Source: an uncultured beta proteobacterium
Lineage (GTDB): Bacteria > Pseudomonadota > Gammaproteobacteria > Burkholderiales > Burkholderiaceae
Length of the DNA: 58,110 nt
Direction of reading: 5' to 3'
NCBI GenBank assembly: GCA_903935355.1
Contig: CAIZRK010000038.1
Coordinates: forward strand, 1-58,110
Numbering within the stretch: position 1 is the stretch's first letter; each line of letters starts with the position of its first letter. Positions 24,756 to 36,166 of the stretch are shown here, piece by piece. The notes beneath the pieces are model-generated. The model was not told the DNA's origin, ran no database searches, and saw only the letters and a list, made by a program, of their open reading frames with translations. The position numbers and the translations under genes are program-made.

Positions 24756-26671
24756 GCCAATTCCTGGGGCCTACCCAAGCCTTTTTTGAGGTGAACTAGT
24801 AACAAGGATAGGGCTGCCGGTGTTACCCCTGAAATTCTGCCCGCTTGACCGAGGGTACCAGGTTTATATAAATTTAATTTTTGCTGAACCTCTTTTGACA
24901 AACCGATAACCAAGTTGTAATCCAAAGACTCTGGCAGCGGGAAACTTTCATTGCTCTCTTGGCGAGCAATTTCCAATGCCTGCCTCTCGATATACCCTTG
25001 ATATTTAATAGAAACCTCTACCTGATCGGCAATTTGTTGGGCTAACCCCAAATCTTCATCAAGGCTTCCTGGCGACCAAATCCCGTCGTCTAGGCTAGTA
25101 ATGGCCTTATAAGTAATGCCTGGGCGCCGTAAGATCTCAAGCAAACTACATTCGTGAGATAAATCTTGCCCCAAAAGCTTTGAGATTACCTTTCCAGAGT
25201 CCTGCTTTGGCCCAACCCAAATCTCTTGCAGACGTGATGTTTCACGTGAAACAGCCTCCTGTTTTCTACAAAAGACATTCCAGCGGTAATCGTCTACCAA
25301 CCCTAGCTCCCGGCCAATTGTGGTCAAGCGCATATCGGCATTATCTTCTCGCAAGCTGAGGCGGTATTCTGCCCGACTCGTAAACATGCGATAAGGTTCT
25401 AGAACGCCTAGCGTGATTAGATCATCCACTAACACGCCAATATAAGACTCACTTCGCTTAGGGAGCCAAGGATCTTTGTTTTGCGAGGCTAGGCCGGCAT
25501 TAATTCCGGCTAACATACCTTGGGCTGCAGCTTCTTCATAACCGGTTGTTCCATTGATCTGACCAGCAAAAAACAACCCAGCAATAGCCTTTGTCTCTAG
25601 GCTATGGCGCAAATGGCGAGGGTCAAAAAAGTCATACTCAATGGCATAGCCTGGGCGAACAATCACGGCGGACTCCAGCCCCTTAATACTCCGAACCAGG
25701 TCCCACTGAATATCAAATGGAAGACTGGTTGAAATCCCATTTGGGTAATATTCGTTCGTAGTCAAACCCTCAGGCTCCAAAAAGATCTGGTGGTTATTTC
25801 TAGAGGCAAAACGATGAATTTTGTCTTCAATCGAAGGGCAATAGCGTGGGCCAACACCTTCAATCACTCCCGTATACATTGGAGAGCGATTTAATCCACC
25901 CCGAATAATGTCGTGGGTCCACTCATTCGTATGGGTAATCCAACAGGGAACTTGTTTAGGATGCTGCTCAGGACGGCCCAAATATGAAAATACAGGAACT
26001 GGGTCTAGGTTGCCGGGCTGCTCGAGCATCACTGAAAAATCGATGGTGCGGCCATCGAGGCGGGGTGGAGTCCCCGTCTTTAGCCTGCCCTGGGGGAGCT
26101 TTAATTCCTTTAATCTGGCAGACAAAGAGCTTGCTGCAGGGTCACCAGCACGGCCCCCAGCATAGTTATTTAAGCCTATATGGATTTTTCCATCCAAAAA
26201 GGTACCCGCGGTGAGCACAACCTTCTTGGCCATAAACTTTAGGCCCATCTGCGTTACAACTCCTTGAACCTCATCGCCGCTAACTAGCAAATCATCTACT
26301 GCCGACTGGAATAGGCTGAGATGCGGCTGATTTTCTAATCGACGGCGAATGGCTGCTTTATATAAGACACGATCCCCTTGTGCCCTAGTGGCTCGCACTG
26401 CTGGGCCCTTGCTGGAATTAAGTATTCGAAACTGAATACCCGCCTCATCAGTGGCAGCCGCCATAGCGCCGCCCATTGCATCAATCTCTTTTACTAGGTG
26501 CCCCTTACCAATGCCTCCAATAGAGGGATTGCAGCTCATAGCCCCTAAATTTTCAATACTATGGGTAATCAGGAGGGTGTCGCAACCCATCCGCGCAGAA
26601 GCTAGAGCGGCCTCAGTCCCAGCGTGCCCGCCGCCAACCACTATGACATCAAAGTTTTTCGAATAGCGCAT
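24752..26671 (-). CDS. mnmG: tRNA uridine-34 carboxymethylaminomethyl synthase MnmG
   Basis: The 639-residue protein has N-terminal dinucleotide-binding [14 protein letters not shown], then [19 protein letters not shown], the [11 protein letters not shown] strand and a C-terminal helical part. With MnmE it installs the cmnm5 group on wobble U34 of some tRNAs. A perfect parS site lies inside its reading frame at 25238-25253. Start ATG is 26671, about 40 nt below the second parS-like site. Confidence 0.97.
   Translation of the reverse strand: MRYSKNFDVIVVGGGHAGTEAALASARMGCDTLLITHSIENLGAMSCNPSIGGIGKGHLVKEIDAMGGAMAAATDEAGIQFRILNSSKGPAVRATRAQGDRVLYKAAIRRRLENQPHLSLFQSAVDDLLVSGDEVQGVVTQMGLKFMAKKVVLTAGTFLDGKIHIGLNNYAGGRAGDPAASSLSARLKELKLPQGRLKTGTPPRLDGRTIDFSVMLEQPGNLDPVPVFSYLGRPEQHPKQVPCWITHTNEWTHDIIRGGLNRSPMYTGVIEGVGPRYCPSIEDKIHRFASRNNHQIFLEPEGLTTNEYYPNGISTSLPFDIQWDLVRSIKGLESAVIVRPGYAIEYDFFDPRHLRHSLETKAIAGLFFAGQINGTTGYEEAAAQGMLAGINAGLASQNKDPWLPKRSESYIGVLVDDLITLGVLEPYRMFTSRAEYRLSLREDNADMRLTTIGRELGLVDDYRWNVFCRKQEAVSRETSRLQEIWVGPKQDSGKVISKLLGQDLSHECSLLEILRRPGITYKAITSLDDGIWSPGSLDEDLGLAQQIADQVEVSIKYQGYIERQALEIARQESNESFPLPESLDYNLVIGLSKEVQQKLNLYKPGTLGQAGRISGVTPAALSLLLVHLKKGLGRPQELA
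25238..25253. other. parS centromere site (perfect 16-bp palindrome) inside mnmG
   Basis: TGTTTCACGTGAAACA is an exact match to the universal chromosomal parS. It lies in the mnmG frame, where it encodes part of VSRET, and about 2 kb from the parB start. Chromosomal parS sites usually lie close to parAB and the origin, as here. Confidence 0.95.
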
Positions 26672-26710
26672 GATTTGCCTCAGATAGGGCGATGATCATA
26701 GCATTTTGTT

Positions 26711-26726
26711 GGTTTCACGTGAAACA
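26711..26726. other. Second parS site (15 of 16 bases)
   Basis: GGTTTCACGTGAAACA differs from the parS consensus only at the first base. It lies in the gap upstream of mnmG, about 1.46 kb from the perfect site. Single mismatches at the outer base are tolerated by ParB. The rest of the 26672-26854 gap shows no gene. Confidence 0.85.
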
Positions 26727-26854
26727 AATCTCATTCGAACCAACTGTAGGCTTAGGTATTTCCTTATAACTTATTGTTTTAGTTATGTTTTTTGAAATAA
26801 GACTTGCGCCAATGCGTAGCATGGCTCTAACTACTGCGTGTAGTATTTTTTAGC

Positions 26855-27784
26855 TTAGCTCTTGACTTTAAAAAAGGTGGTGATTTCACCAACGACACCA
26901 CGACGGAAAGCTAAAACACAAATTACAAAAATAAATCCTGTAGCAATCGTGCTCCAGGACCCAATATTGGCTAAGTAATTCTGCAATCCCACCACAATAC
27001 CAGCGCCTACTACAGGGCCTAAAATCGTACCCATACCACCAAGCAGGGTCATTAAAACGACTTCGCCTGACATGTGCCAATGAACATCCGTCAGGGTGGC
27101 TAACTGGAAGACCAATGCTTTCATAGAACCTGCAAGGCCCGCAAGGGTGGCCGAGAGCACAAAGGAAATTAACTTAAAGCGATCGACATCATATCCAAGA
27201 GAAATCGCTCGGGGTTCGTTTTCGCGGATCGCCTTTAATACTTGACCAAAGGGGGAGTACACCGTACGCATGATGAGCGCAAAGCCAAATAAGAAAACTG
27301 CCAAAACAAAGTAGTACATAGCTACGTCGTTACTAAGATCAATAAAGCCAAACAAATTACCACGGGGTACCCCTTGTATTCCATCCTCTCCGCCGGTGAA
27401 GGGGAGTTGGACTGCCAAAAAATAAACCATTTGTGATAAGGCTAAGGTGACCATAGCAAAATAAATACCTTGTCGGCGAATGGCCAAAGCACCCATTAAA
27501 AATCCAAGCACACCAGAACCAATCACACCAAGAATAATTCCAAGCTCTGTGGACGCGCCCATCTCTTTACAAAAATAAGCTGTGATGTAAGCGGAGGTGC
27601 CAAAGAACGCGGCATGTCCAAATGAGAGCAGTCCAGTGAAACCAAGTAATAAATTAAATGCGCAAGCAAAAAGTGCGAAACACAACACCTTCATTGCAAA
27701 CACTAAATAAATAAAATCCTGAAAAGGCATCAGCACGGAAATTAAAACCAAAATACCGTAGAGCAGTTTTATTTTTGAGCTCAT
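26855..27784 (-). CDS. livM: Branched-chain amino-acid-type ABC permease LivM
   Basis: This hydrophobic protein has about nine transmembrane segments. It carries the HAAFFGTSAYITAYF helix and the EENP-like REN EPRAISLG cytoplasmic loop of LivM/LivH-type permeases. It follows livH closely. The ATG at 27784 has a GGGAGA ribosome-binding site and is preferred over a start six codons further up that would overlap livH. The substrate is not fixed by sequence. Confidence 0.92.
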   Translation of the reverse strand: MSSKIKLLYGILVLISVLMPFQDFIYLVFAMKVLCFALFACAFNLLLGFTGLLSFGHAAFFGTSAYITAYFCKEMGASTELGIILGVIGSGVLGFLMGALAIRRQGIYFAMVTLALSQMVYFLAVQLPFTGGEDGIQGVPRGNLFGFIDLSNDVAMYYFVLAVFLFGFALIMRTVYSPFGQVLKAIRENEPRAISLGYDVDRFKLISFVLSATLAGLAGSMKALVFQLATLTDVHWHMSGEVVLMTLLGGMGTILGPVVGAGIVVGLQNYLANIGSWSTIATGFIFVICVLAFRRGVVGEITTFFKVKS

Positions 27785-27785
27785 C

Positions 27786-28706
27786 TTATTTCTCCCGACC
27801 AAAAAGACCGGCAGGTCGAATCAGCAACACAATAGCCATGATTACAAAAATAACAACGCCAGAGGCTTCAGGATAAAAAACTTTGGTCAATCCCTCAATT
27901 AAACCCAAAGCGAGGCCAGTTAAAATTGCGCCCATGATGGAGCCCATGCCGCCAATAACAACCACAGCAAAGACAACAATAATGAGGTTAGACCCCATTA
28001 GTGGGTTTACTTGGAAAATAGGTGCGGCTAATACGCCAGCAAAACCCGCAAGACCAACGCCGTAGGCATAGGCCAAGGAAATCATCAAGGGAACATTGAT
28101 GCCAAATGCCTGTAATAGCTTGGGGTTTTCCGTTCCAGCGCGAAGATATGAGCCTAACTTTGTTCGCTCGATAACGTACCAAGTTAAAAAGCAAACCGTT
28201 AAAGAAATAAGCACCACCCACAAACGATACTTTGGCAAAATGATGCCAATGGACTCTAAGGGGATGGCGCCTTGCAACAACTCGGGGGCAGAATAGCTCT
28301 CACCAGAGATGCCAAACCAATGGCGAAACATACCCTCAATAATTAATGCCAGGCCAAAAGTTAATAACAATCCATACAGATGATCGAGGTGATATAGGCG
28401 CCTTAACATGGTGCGCTCAAGAATTAAACCAAACCCCGCCATGAACAAAGGAACTAAAATGAGCGCGAACCAATAATTTATTGACAGCTCAGGAAAGCCT
28501 ATCCATTGACCTAGTTGAGTTAGGCCAATCCAGGCGACAAATGCCCCCATGGTGTATTGAGCACCATGTGAAAAATTAATGATATTGAGAAGGCCAAAAA
28601 TAATAGCCAGACCCAAGCTCAAGATGGCATAAAAGGAGCCATTAATAAGCCCCACCAAGAGCTGAGCTACCAGCCCTTGTGGGGTAATTCCAAGAAGTTC
28701 AAACAT
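27786..28706 (-). CDS. livH: Branched-chain amino-acid-type ABC permease LivH
   Basis: The 306-residue membrane protein has eight hydrophobic helices. The N-terminal INGSFYAILSLGLAIIFGLLNI and the cytoplasmic loop with RTKLGSYLRAGTENPKLLQAFGI are typical of LivH. It pairs with LivM to form the inner-membrane channel. It lies between the binding protein and livM in one operon. Confidence 0.93.
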   Translation of the reverse strand: MFELLGITPQGLVAQLLVGLINGSFYAILSLGLAIIFGLLNIINFSHGAQYTMGAFVAWIGLTQLGQWIGFPELSINYWFALILVPLFMAGFGLILERTMLRRLYHLDHLYGLLLTFGLALIIEGMFRHWFGISGESYSAPELLQGAIPLESIGIILPKYRLWVVLISLTVCFLTWYVIERTKLGSYLRAGTENPKLLQAFGINVPLMISLAYAYGVGLAGFAGVLAAPIFQVNPLMGSNLIIVVFAVVVIGGMGSIMGAILTGLALGLIEGLTKVFYPEASGVVIFVIMAIVLLIRPAGLFGREK

Positions 28707-28723
28707 GCTTAATTAAAAATAGA

Positions 28724-29950
28724 TTACTTATTGGTTACTAACTTGCAGCGCGACAATGAAAGCGGTTGTGTAGCTTCTGCAGCAGGAATTACAGCGCGAA
28801 CGTTGTAGTAATCCCATGGGCTCTTTGCCTCTGATGGTTTTTTCACTTCAAGTAAGTACATATCATGTTCAAACTTACCATCTGCACGAATCTTACCCTT
28901 GAATAGGCCATCATCAATGGTCATAGAGCGCAGCGCTTTCATGACGGGAGCAGTTTCATCTGTTCCCGCTTTTTGTACTGACTGCAAATACGCCGTCACT
29001 GAAGAGTACACGCCCGCCTGAACCATTGTTGGCATGCGCTTGTGTTGCTCAAAGAAGCGCCTTGACCAAGCGCGGGTCTTATCATCTTTATCCCAATAGA
29101 ATCCCTCTGTTAAGTACATGCCTTGTGCTGCTGGCAGGCCTAAAGAGTGGACATCTGAGATAAACATTAACAAGGGCACGACTGTTTGCTTTTTATTAAT
29201 GCCAAACTCAGACGCCTGTTTAACAGAGTTGATCGTATCTTGTCCAGCATTAGCCAAAGCAACAACATCGGCGCCACTAGCTTGTGCCTTCAAAAGGTAT
29301 GAAGAAAAGTCGCTGTTTGGAAATGGGTGTTTGCTAGTGCCCAAAACTTTTCCGCCATTTGCAACCACGACATTGGTAGCATCTTTTTCAAGCGCGGCAC
29401 CAAAGGCATAATCAGCAGTTATAAAATACCAATTCTTTTTGCCCTGCTTGACTACAGCCTTACCTGTGCCATTAGAAAGGGCGTATGTGTCATAGACCCA
29501 GTGCACATTGTTAGGCGTACATTTTTCATTGGTAATTGTGAGGGAAGCGGCCCCAGAAACCAACGTGATTTTGTTTTTCTGTTCTGCCACCTCCATTACA
29601 GCTAAGGCAACGTTAGTTGATACGAGTTCAACAATAACGTCAACACCATCTTTGTCATACCATTCGCGAGCTTTGTTGGCTGCAATATCTGCCTTGTTTT
29701 GATGGTCGGCGCTGATGAGCTCAATCTTCTTTCCTATGACAGTTCCGTCTTTAGAAAAATCAGCGATGGCCATTTTTGCTGCAATCACAGCCCCCGGACC
29801 AGCCAAATCAGAATAGGTTGATGAAAGGTCGGTTAAAACGCCGATCTTTACAACCTCACCGCTCACCTTTGACCCACTTTGTGCAAAAACTGGGTTCGCG
29901 CCCAACATTGTTGCCGCAACCAGACATGCGGTTATTTGCTTTAACTTCAT
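28724..29950 (-). CDS. Periplasmic ABC substrate-binding protein (LivK-like)
   Basis: The 408-residue protein has a signal peptide ending NPVFAQ and a type-1 periplasmic-binding fold. Segments such as IGVLTDLSSTYSDLAGPGA and VSGAASLTITNEKCTPNNVHW resemble LivK/amide-urea binding proteins. Family members bind branched-chain amino acids, amides or other small ligands. The actual ligand cannot be told. It sits third in the operon, after the ATPases. Confidence 0.9.
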   Translation of the reverse strand: MKLKQITACLVAATMLGANPVFAQSGSKVSGEVVKIGVLTDLSSTYSDLAGPGAVIAAKMAIADFSKDGTVIGKKIELISADHQNKADIAANKAREWYDKDGVDVIVELVSTNVALAVMEVAEQKNKITLVSGAASLTITNEKCTPNNVHWVYDTYALSNGTGKAVVKQGKKNWYFITADYAFGAALEKDATNVVVANGGKVLGTSKHPFPNSDFSSYLLKAQASGADVVALANAGQDTINSVKQASEFGINKKQTVVPLLMFISDVHSLGLPAAQGMYLTEGFYWDKDDKTRAWSRRFFEQHKRMPTMVQAGVYSSVTAYLQSVQKAGTDETAPVMKALRSMTIDDGLFKGKIRADGKFEHDMYLLEVKKPSEAKSPWDYYNVRAVIPAAEATQPLSLSRCKLVTNK

Positions 29951-29972
29951 TTTTGTCTCCTATAGAAAACTA

Positions 29973-30677
29973 CTAAACCCCAAGATACTCATTTAATAGG
30001 CTGGCCTTTTCTGCCAACTCACCTCGCTGCACCACCTCAACCACCTTACCGTGCTCAACTACATAATGCCGATCAGCCAAGGGCGCAGCAAATCTAAAGT
30101 TCTGCTCAACCAATACGATCGTAAAACCCTTGTTTCTTAAGCTCGTAACCACTTCCCCCAGTTTTTCAACAATCACCGGGGCTAAACCTTCCGTTATCTC
30201 GTCGAGCAATAACAGCTTAGCGCCTGTTCTTAAGATACGCGCCATAGCAAGCATCTGCTGCTCTCCCCCAGACAGGCGGGTTCCAGGGCTATTCCGCCTT
30301 TCATAGAGGTTCGGAAACATTTGATAGATCTCTTCTAAGCTCATACCCCCTGGGGCAATTTCTGGCAAAAGAAGTAGGTTTTCTTCGGCACTTAAACTGG
30401 CAAATATACCCCGCTCTTCAGGGCAATATCCAACCCCAAGACGGGCTATTTGATACGTGGGCATTGCAATGGTCTCTTTACCAAAAACACGAATCGATCC
30501 CGTTCTTTTGCTGGTCAAACCTAAAATGGTCTTTAAAATAGTGCTGCGACCTGCGCCATTCCTGCCCAACAAGGTGACCACCTCACCATCTTTAACTGAA
30601 AAGTGAACACCGTGGAGGATGTGGGACTCACCATACCAAGACTCCAAGTCTTTAACCTCTAAAGCCATGGTGCTCAT
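29973..30677 (-). CDS. livF: ABC transporter ATP-binding protein LivF-like
   Basis: The 234-residue ATPase has Walker A written GRNGAGRST, with arginine in place of the usual lysine, then signature LSGGEQQML and Walker B LLLLDEITEGL. The H-loop region VEQN is in place, but Asn stands at the usual His position. Betaproteobacterial LivF proteins often carry the Arg, so it may be tolerated. The gene overlaps livG by 4 nt. Confidence 0.9.
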   Translation of the reverse strand: MSTMALEVKDLESWYGESHILHGVHFSVKDGEVVTLLGRNGAGRSTILKTILGLTSKRTGSIRVFGKETIAMPTYQIARLGVGYCPEERGIFASLSAEENLLLLPEIAPGGMSLEEIYQMFPNLYERRNSPGTRLSGGEQQMLAMARILRTGAKLLLLDEITEGLAPVIVEKLGEVVTSLRNKGFTIVLVEQNFRFAAPLADRHYVVEHGKVVEVVQRGELAEKASLLNEYLGV

Positions 30678-31435
30678 AAAACATCCCCTCCATGGCTGCC
30701 CATGTATGCCTCAACCACCAGGGGGTTATTTGAAACAGTGTTGTAGTCGCCTTCTGCTAAAACGGCACCCCGCTGTAAAACGGTAATTTTGTCTGCAATC
30801 GAAGAAACCACCTTCATGTTGTGCTCTACCATCAAGATGGTGCGCCCTTTGGCAACTCGATCAATCAGCTCAGTTACCCGCTCTACATCCTCATGTCCCA
30901 TACCCTGTGTGGGCTCATCAAGAAGCATGAGCTCGGGCTCCATTGCTAAGGTGGTGGCAATTTCCAGCGCTCTTTTGCGGCCATAGGCTAAATTTAAGGT
31001 CTCTTCATGCGCAAAATCAGCCAGCCCTACTTCTTGTAGTAACTCGTGGGCACGCTCATTAAGAATATTGAGCGAGTCACTGGATTTCCAAAAATGGAAT
31101 TCTGTACCTAATCCTCGCTGCAATGCAACACGAACATTCTCCAAAACGCTTAGGTGGGGAAATACAGCAGATATCTGAAAGGATCTAATAACACCACGGC
31201 GCGCGATCTGTGCGGGCCTTTCTTTGGTGATGTCAATCCCATTAAACAGAATCTGGCCACTAGTTGGCTCTAGAAACTTCGTCAGCAAGTTAAAGCAGGT
31301 CGTTTTTCCTGCGCCATTAGGCCCTATAAGGGCGTGAATGGTCCCTCGGGTGACGTCCAGGTTTACATCAGTAACCGCAGAAAAGCCTTTAAAGGTTTTG
31401 CCAAGGCCAATTGTTTTTAATATGGTTTCTTGCAA
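30674..31435 (-). CDS. livG: ABC transporter ATP-binding protein LivG-like
   Basis: The protein has Walker A GPNGAGKTT near residue 40, an NLAYGRKRALEIA region in place of the classic LSGGQ, and Walker B LMLLDEPTQGMG with H-loop VEHNM. The start is a TTG. The TTG at 31435 has AGAGGA seven nt upstream and fits better than the TTG at 31441. It is first in the operon, and livF overlaps its stop. Confidence 0.9.
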   Translation of the reverse strand: MQETILKTIGLGKTFKGFSAVTDVNLDVTRGTIHALIGPNGAGKTTCFNLLTKFLEPTSGQILFNGIDITKERPAQIARRGVIRSFQISAVFPHLSVLENVRVALQRGLGTEFHFWKSSDSLNILNERAHELLQEVGLADFAHEETLNLAYGRKRALEIATTLAMEPELMLLDEPTQGMGHEDVERVTELIDRVAKGRTILMVEHNMKVVSSIADKITVLQRGAVLAEGDYNTVSNNPLVVEAYMGSHGGDVL

Positions 31436-31535
31436 TCTCAAGTCCTCTACCCAACACTAAGGTAAGCATTTGAGAATACCCTAACAACCCAACTACCGAC
31501 ATAGCAATAACCCTAAAACAGAAGAGGGAGGTGGA

Positions 31536-31760
31536 TTAAGGGTCTGGTTTGTTTTTTAAGTAATTTTGAATAGCGTTTATTGCAGGCTCGTCCAGCATGT
31601 CCATGGGGATTCGCTGAGACCCCTGAATAATCATGAGGGCATAGGGTTTGGCTAGGCTTGCGGCATGGGCACATAAGCGCAGATCGTCACCAACTGCGGG
31701 GGACTGGTTGCGCCAGTAATTAATGGCCGCCTCTAGTTCTTGTATGGATAGGTACATCAC
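31536..31760 (-). CDS. DUF3717 family protein
   Basis: The 74-residue protein has the short pattern SIQELEAAINYWRNQSP, DLRLCAHAASLAKPYALMII and MDMLDEPA found in the small DUF3717 family of Burkholderiales. No function is known. It lies 17 nt downstream of the SET-domain gene on the same strand and may share its transcript. Confidence 0.8.
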   Translation of the reverse strand: MMYLSIQELEAAINYWRNQSPAVGDDLRLCAHAASLAKPYALMIIQGSQRIPMDMLDEPAINAIQNYLKNKPDP

Positions 31761-31776
31761 ACTGAGTGTGTTTTGA

Positions 31777-32271
31777 CTATTTTTCTTTAATTGCTAACAT
31801 GGTCCCACGGCATTTTTTTGCACCACAGCGGCATTCGTAGTCCCTCTTCATTTGTTTGGTGATCCGCCCATCGACCCCTAAGGCGTAATCATAAAAAAGT
31901 TCTTCGCCAATTTTTAAGGCGCGTTTGGCATAAACGAAAACCTGTGGCCCGCCATTGAAGTTATCTTCTCTGGTTTCGCAGCAAGGTTTACAAGAGTGGT
32001 TAATCCATCGAGATGCATTCCCGCCAAACTTAGCATCGATACAGCGCCCATCTTCTAGTGAGAAATAAAAGGTGTGGTTTGGATCTTTTGGATCGTGCGG
32101 GTGGCGCTTCTCAGCCAATTTCCAGCTAATTATCTCGCCTTTATACTCAATAATGGCCGCGCCTTTTTTGATGGGTTTAACTACAAAAACACCCTTTCCA
32201 TGGATTGGGGATGTTTTAACAGCAATGCGAGACCGGTCGACCTTAGGCGCCGCTAATTTTTTTTTGCTCAT
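31777..32271 (-). CDS. SET-domain protein (putative protein lysine methyltransferase)
   Basis: The 164-residue protein has a complete small SET domain: KGVFVVKPIKKGAAIIEYKGE, the catalytic RWINHSCKP segment, EELFYDYAL, and a post-SET cysteine set CRCGAKKCRGTM. SET proteins use SAM to methylate lysines. Bacterial members are known but their targets are mostly unclear. It lies 7 nt after the gyrB stop on the same strand and precedes the DUF3717 gene. The substrate is unknown. Confidence 0.88.
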   Translation of the reverse strand: MSKKKLAAPKVDRSRIAVKTSPIHGKGVFVVKPIKKGAAIIEYKGEIISWKLAEKRHPHDPKDPNHTFYFSLEDGRCIDAKFGGNASRWINHSCKPCCETREDNFNGGPQVFVYAKRALKIGEELFYDYALGVDGRITKQMKRDYECRCGAKKCRGTMLAIKEK

Positions 32272-32277
32272 TTGGTA

Positions 32278-34782
<2,505 letters not shown>

Positions 34783-34787
34783 CTAAA

Positions 34788-35903
34788 TTAAATACGCATT
34801 GGCATCACAACATACTTGAAGCTCTCTGAGCCAGGAAGAGTAATCACTGCGCTACTGTTAGCATCACCTAAACTAATTTGAATTTTTTCATTTTTTAGAT
34901 TTGATAAAACATCAAGTAAATAACCCACATTAAACCCAATTTCTACGGCATCTCCGTTGTAACTGGTTTCAATCTCCTCTTGTGCCTCCTCCTGCTCGGC
35001 ATTGGTTGATTGAACCGTAATGCGGTCGGGTGACAATGAAAAGCGCACGCCTTTGAATTTATCTGTAGTTAATATGGCAGCTCGCTGAAGTGCGGCCTGC
35101 AATACATCACGACCCACAATAAGGGAGTTTTTGTGCCCCTTGGGGATAACTCGCTGAAAGTCTGGAAACTTACCTTCGACTAGTTTAGAAATTAACTCAA
35201 TATCGCCAAAAATAAATTTTATTTGGTTGGAGCTTAAGTTGATCTCTAAAATCTCTTCAGAGTCTTCAAGTAGGTGTTGACATTCTAAGATTGTTTTACG
35301 GGGAATAATTATTTCCTGTCGCTCACCTGCACCAGTTGGTGCCTCCAGCAAATCCACTTGAGAGAATGCTAAGCGGTGACCATCTGTTGCCACTGCAATT
35401 ACCTGTTTACCCTCTACAACTAAAAGCATGCCATTTAGGTAATAACGAATATCTTGTTGCGCCATTGCAAAATGAACTTGACTAATTAATTGACGAAAAC
35501 TCTTTTGCGTCATTTTCCAACTAGCCGCTACCTCACCAACACTTTGCATTATTGGAAACTCTGCTGCTGATAGGGTTTGAAGTGAAAAGCGGCTTTTTCC
35601 ACTTTGCACCACTAGGCGACCATCTTTTAAGTTAAGGGAGACGGGACCCTCGGGAAGGGCCCGTAAAATATCTAGCAATTTTCTTGCCCCAACAGTTGTG
35701 GTGACGTCTTCAGGGCCAACACCAAAATTTGCATTGGTGGTTATTTGAATTTCTATATCTGTTGAGATGAAAGAAACTCTCTCTCCCTGCTTTCTAAGTA
35801 GTAGGTTTGCCAAAATTGGCAATGTATGTCGACGCTCAACAATGCCACTTACAACCTGAAGTGGTTTTAATAAACTATCACGCGCTGTATTAACAAGTTG
35901 CAT
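34788..35903 (-). CDS. dnaN: DNA polymerase III beta clamp
   Basis: The 371-residue protein folds as three similar domains. It starts MQLVNTARDSLLKPLQVV and ends YVVMPMRI, typical of DnaN. It is the sliding clamp of the replisome. Its ribosome-binding site AAGGA lies 11 nt upstream of the ATG. The DnaA-trio-like tract begins less than 30 nt upstream of its start. Confidence 0.98.
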   Translation of the reverse strand: MQLVNTARDSLLKPLQVVSGIVERRHTLPILANLLLRKQGERVSFISTDIEIQITTNANFGVGPEDVTTTVGARKLLDILRALPEGPVSLNLKDGRLVVQSGKSRFSLQTLSAAEFPIMQSVGEVAASWKMTQKSFRQLISQVHFAMAQQDIRYYLNGMLLVVEGKQVIAVATDGHRLAFSQVDLLEAPTGAGERQEIIIPRKTILECQHLLEDSEEILEINLSSNQIKFIFGDIELISKLVEGKFPDFQRVIPKGHKNSLIVGRDVLQAALQRAAILTTDKFKGVRFSLSPDRITVQSTNAEQEEAQEEIETSYNGDAVEIGFNVGYLLDVLSNLKNEKIQISLGDANSSAVITLPGSESFKYVVMPMRI

Positions 35904-35931
35904 TGCTTTTAAATCCTTGTATATATCTTAT

Positions 35932-36166
35932 TAGTAGTAGTAATAAGGCTTCAAATTTTAGTGGATAAGTCGAAAACAGCTTTAAAAACAACAAGTTATA
36001 ACCAAAAAAAGTTGTGGAGAACCTCTGTATAAGCACTGGATAAAACTTGGATAACTTTTTTTCAACACCCTATTTTTGCATGAAGCGCGAGCTTTCCACA
36101 ATTTATCCACACCCAATCCCCAAAGTTATCCATTAACCTATCCACAACCTTATCCACAAGCCCAAT
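35932..36166. other. oriC: Chromosomal replication origin oriC (dnaA-dnaN gap)
   Basis: Perfect DnaA boxes TTATCCACA lie at 36103-36111 and 36150-36158. One-mismatch boxes lie at 35960-35968, 36013-36021, 36024-36032 and 36138-36146. At the dnaN end, 35932-35946 reads TAG TAG TAG TAA TAA in threes, next to the box at 35960. This box-spacer-trio orientation matches the basal unwinding element described for bacterial origins. The span between dnaA and dnaN is A/T rich and holds no gene. Confidence 0.85.
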
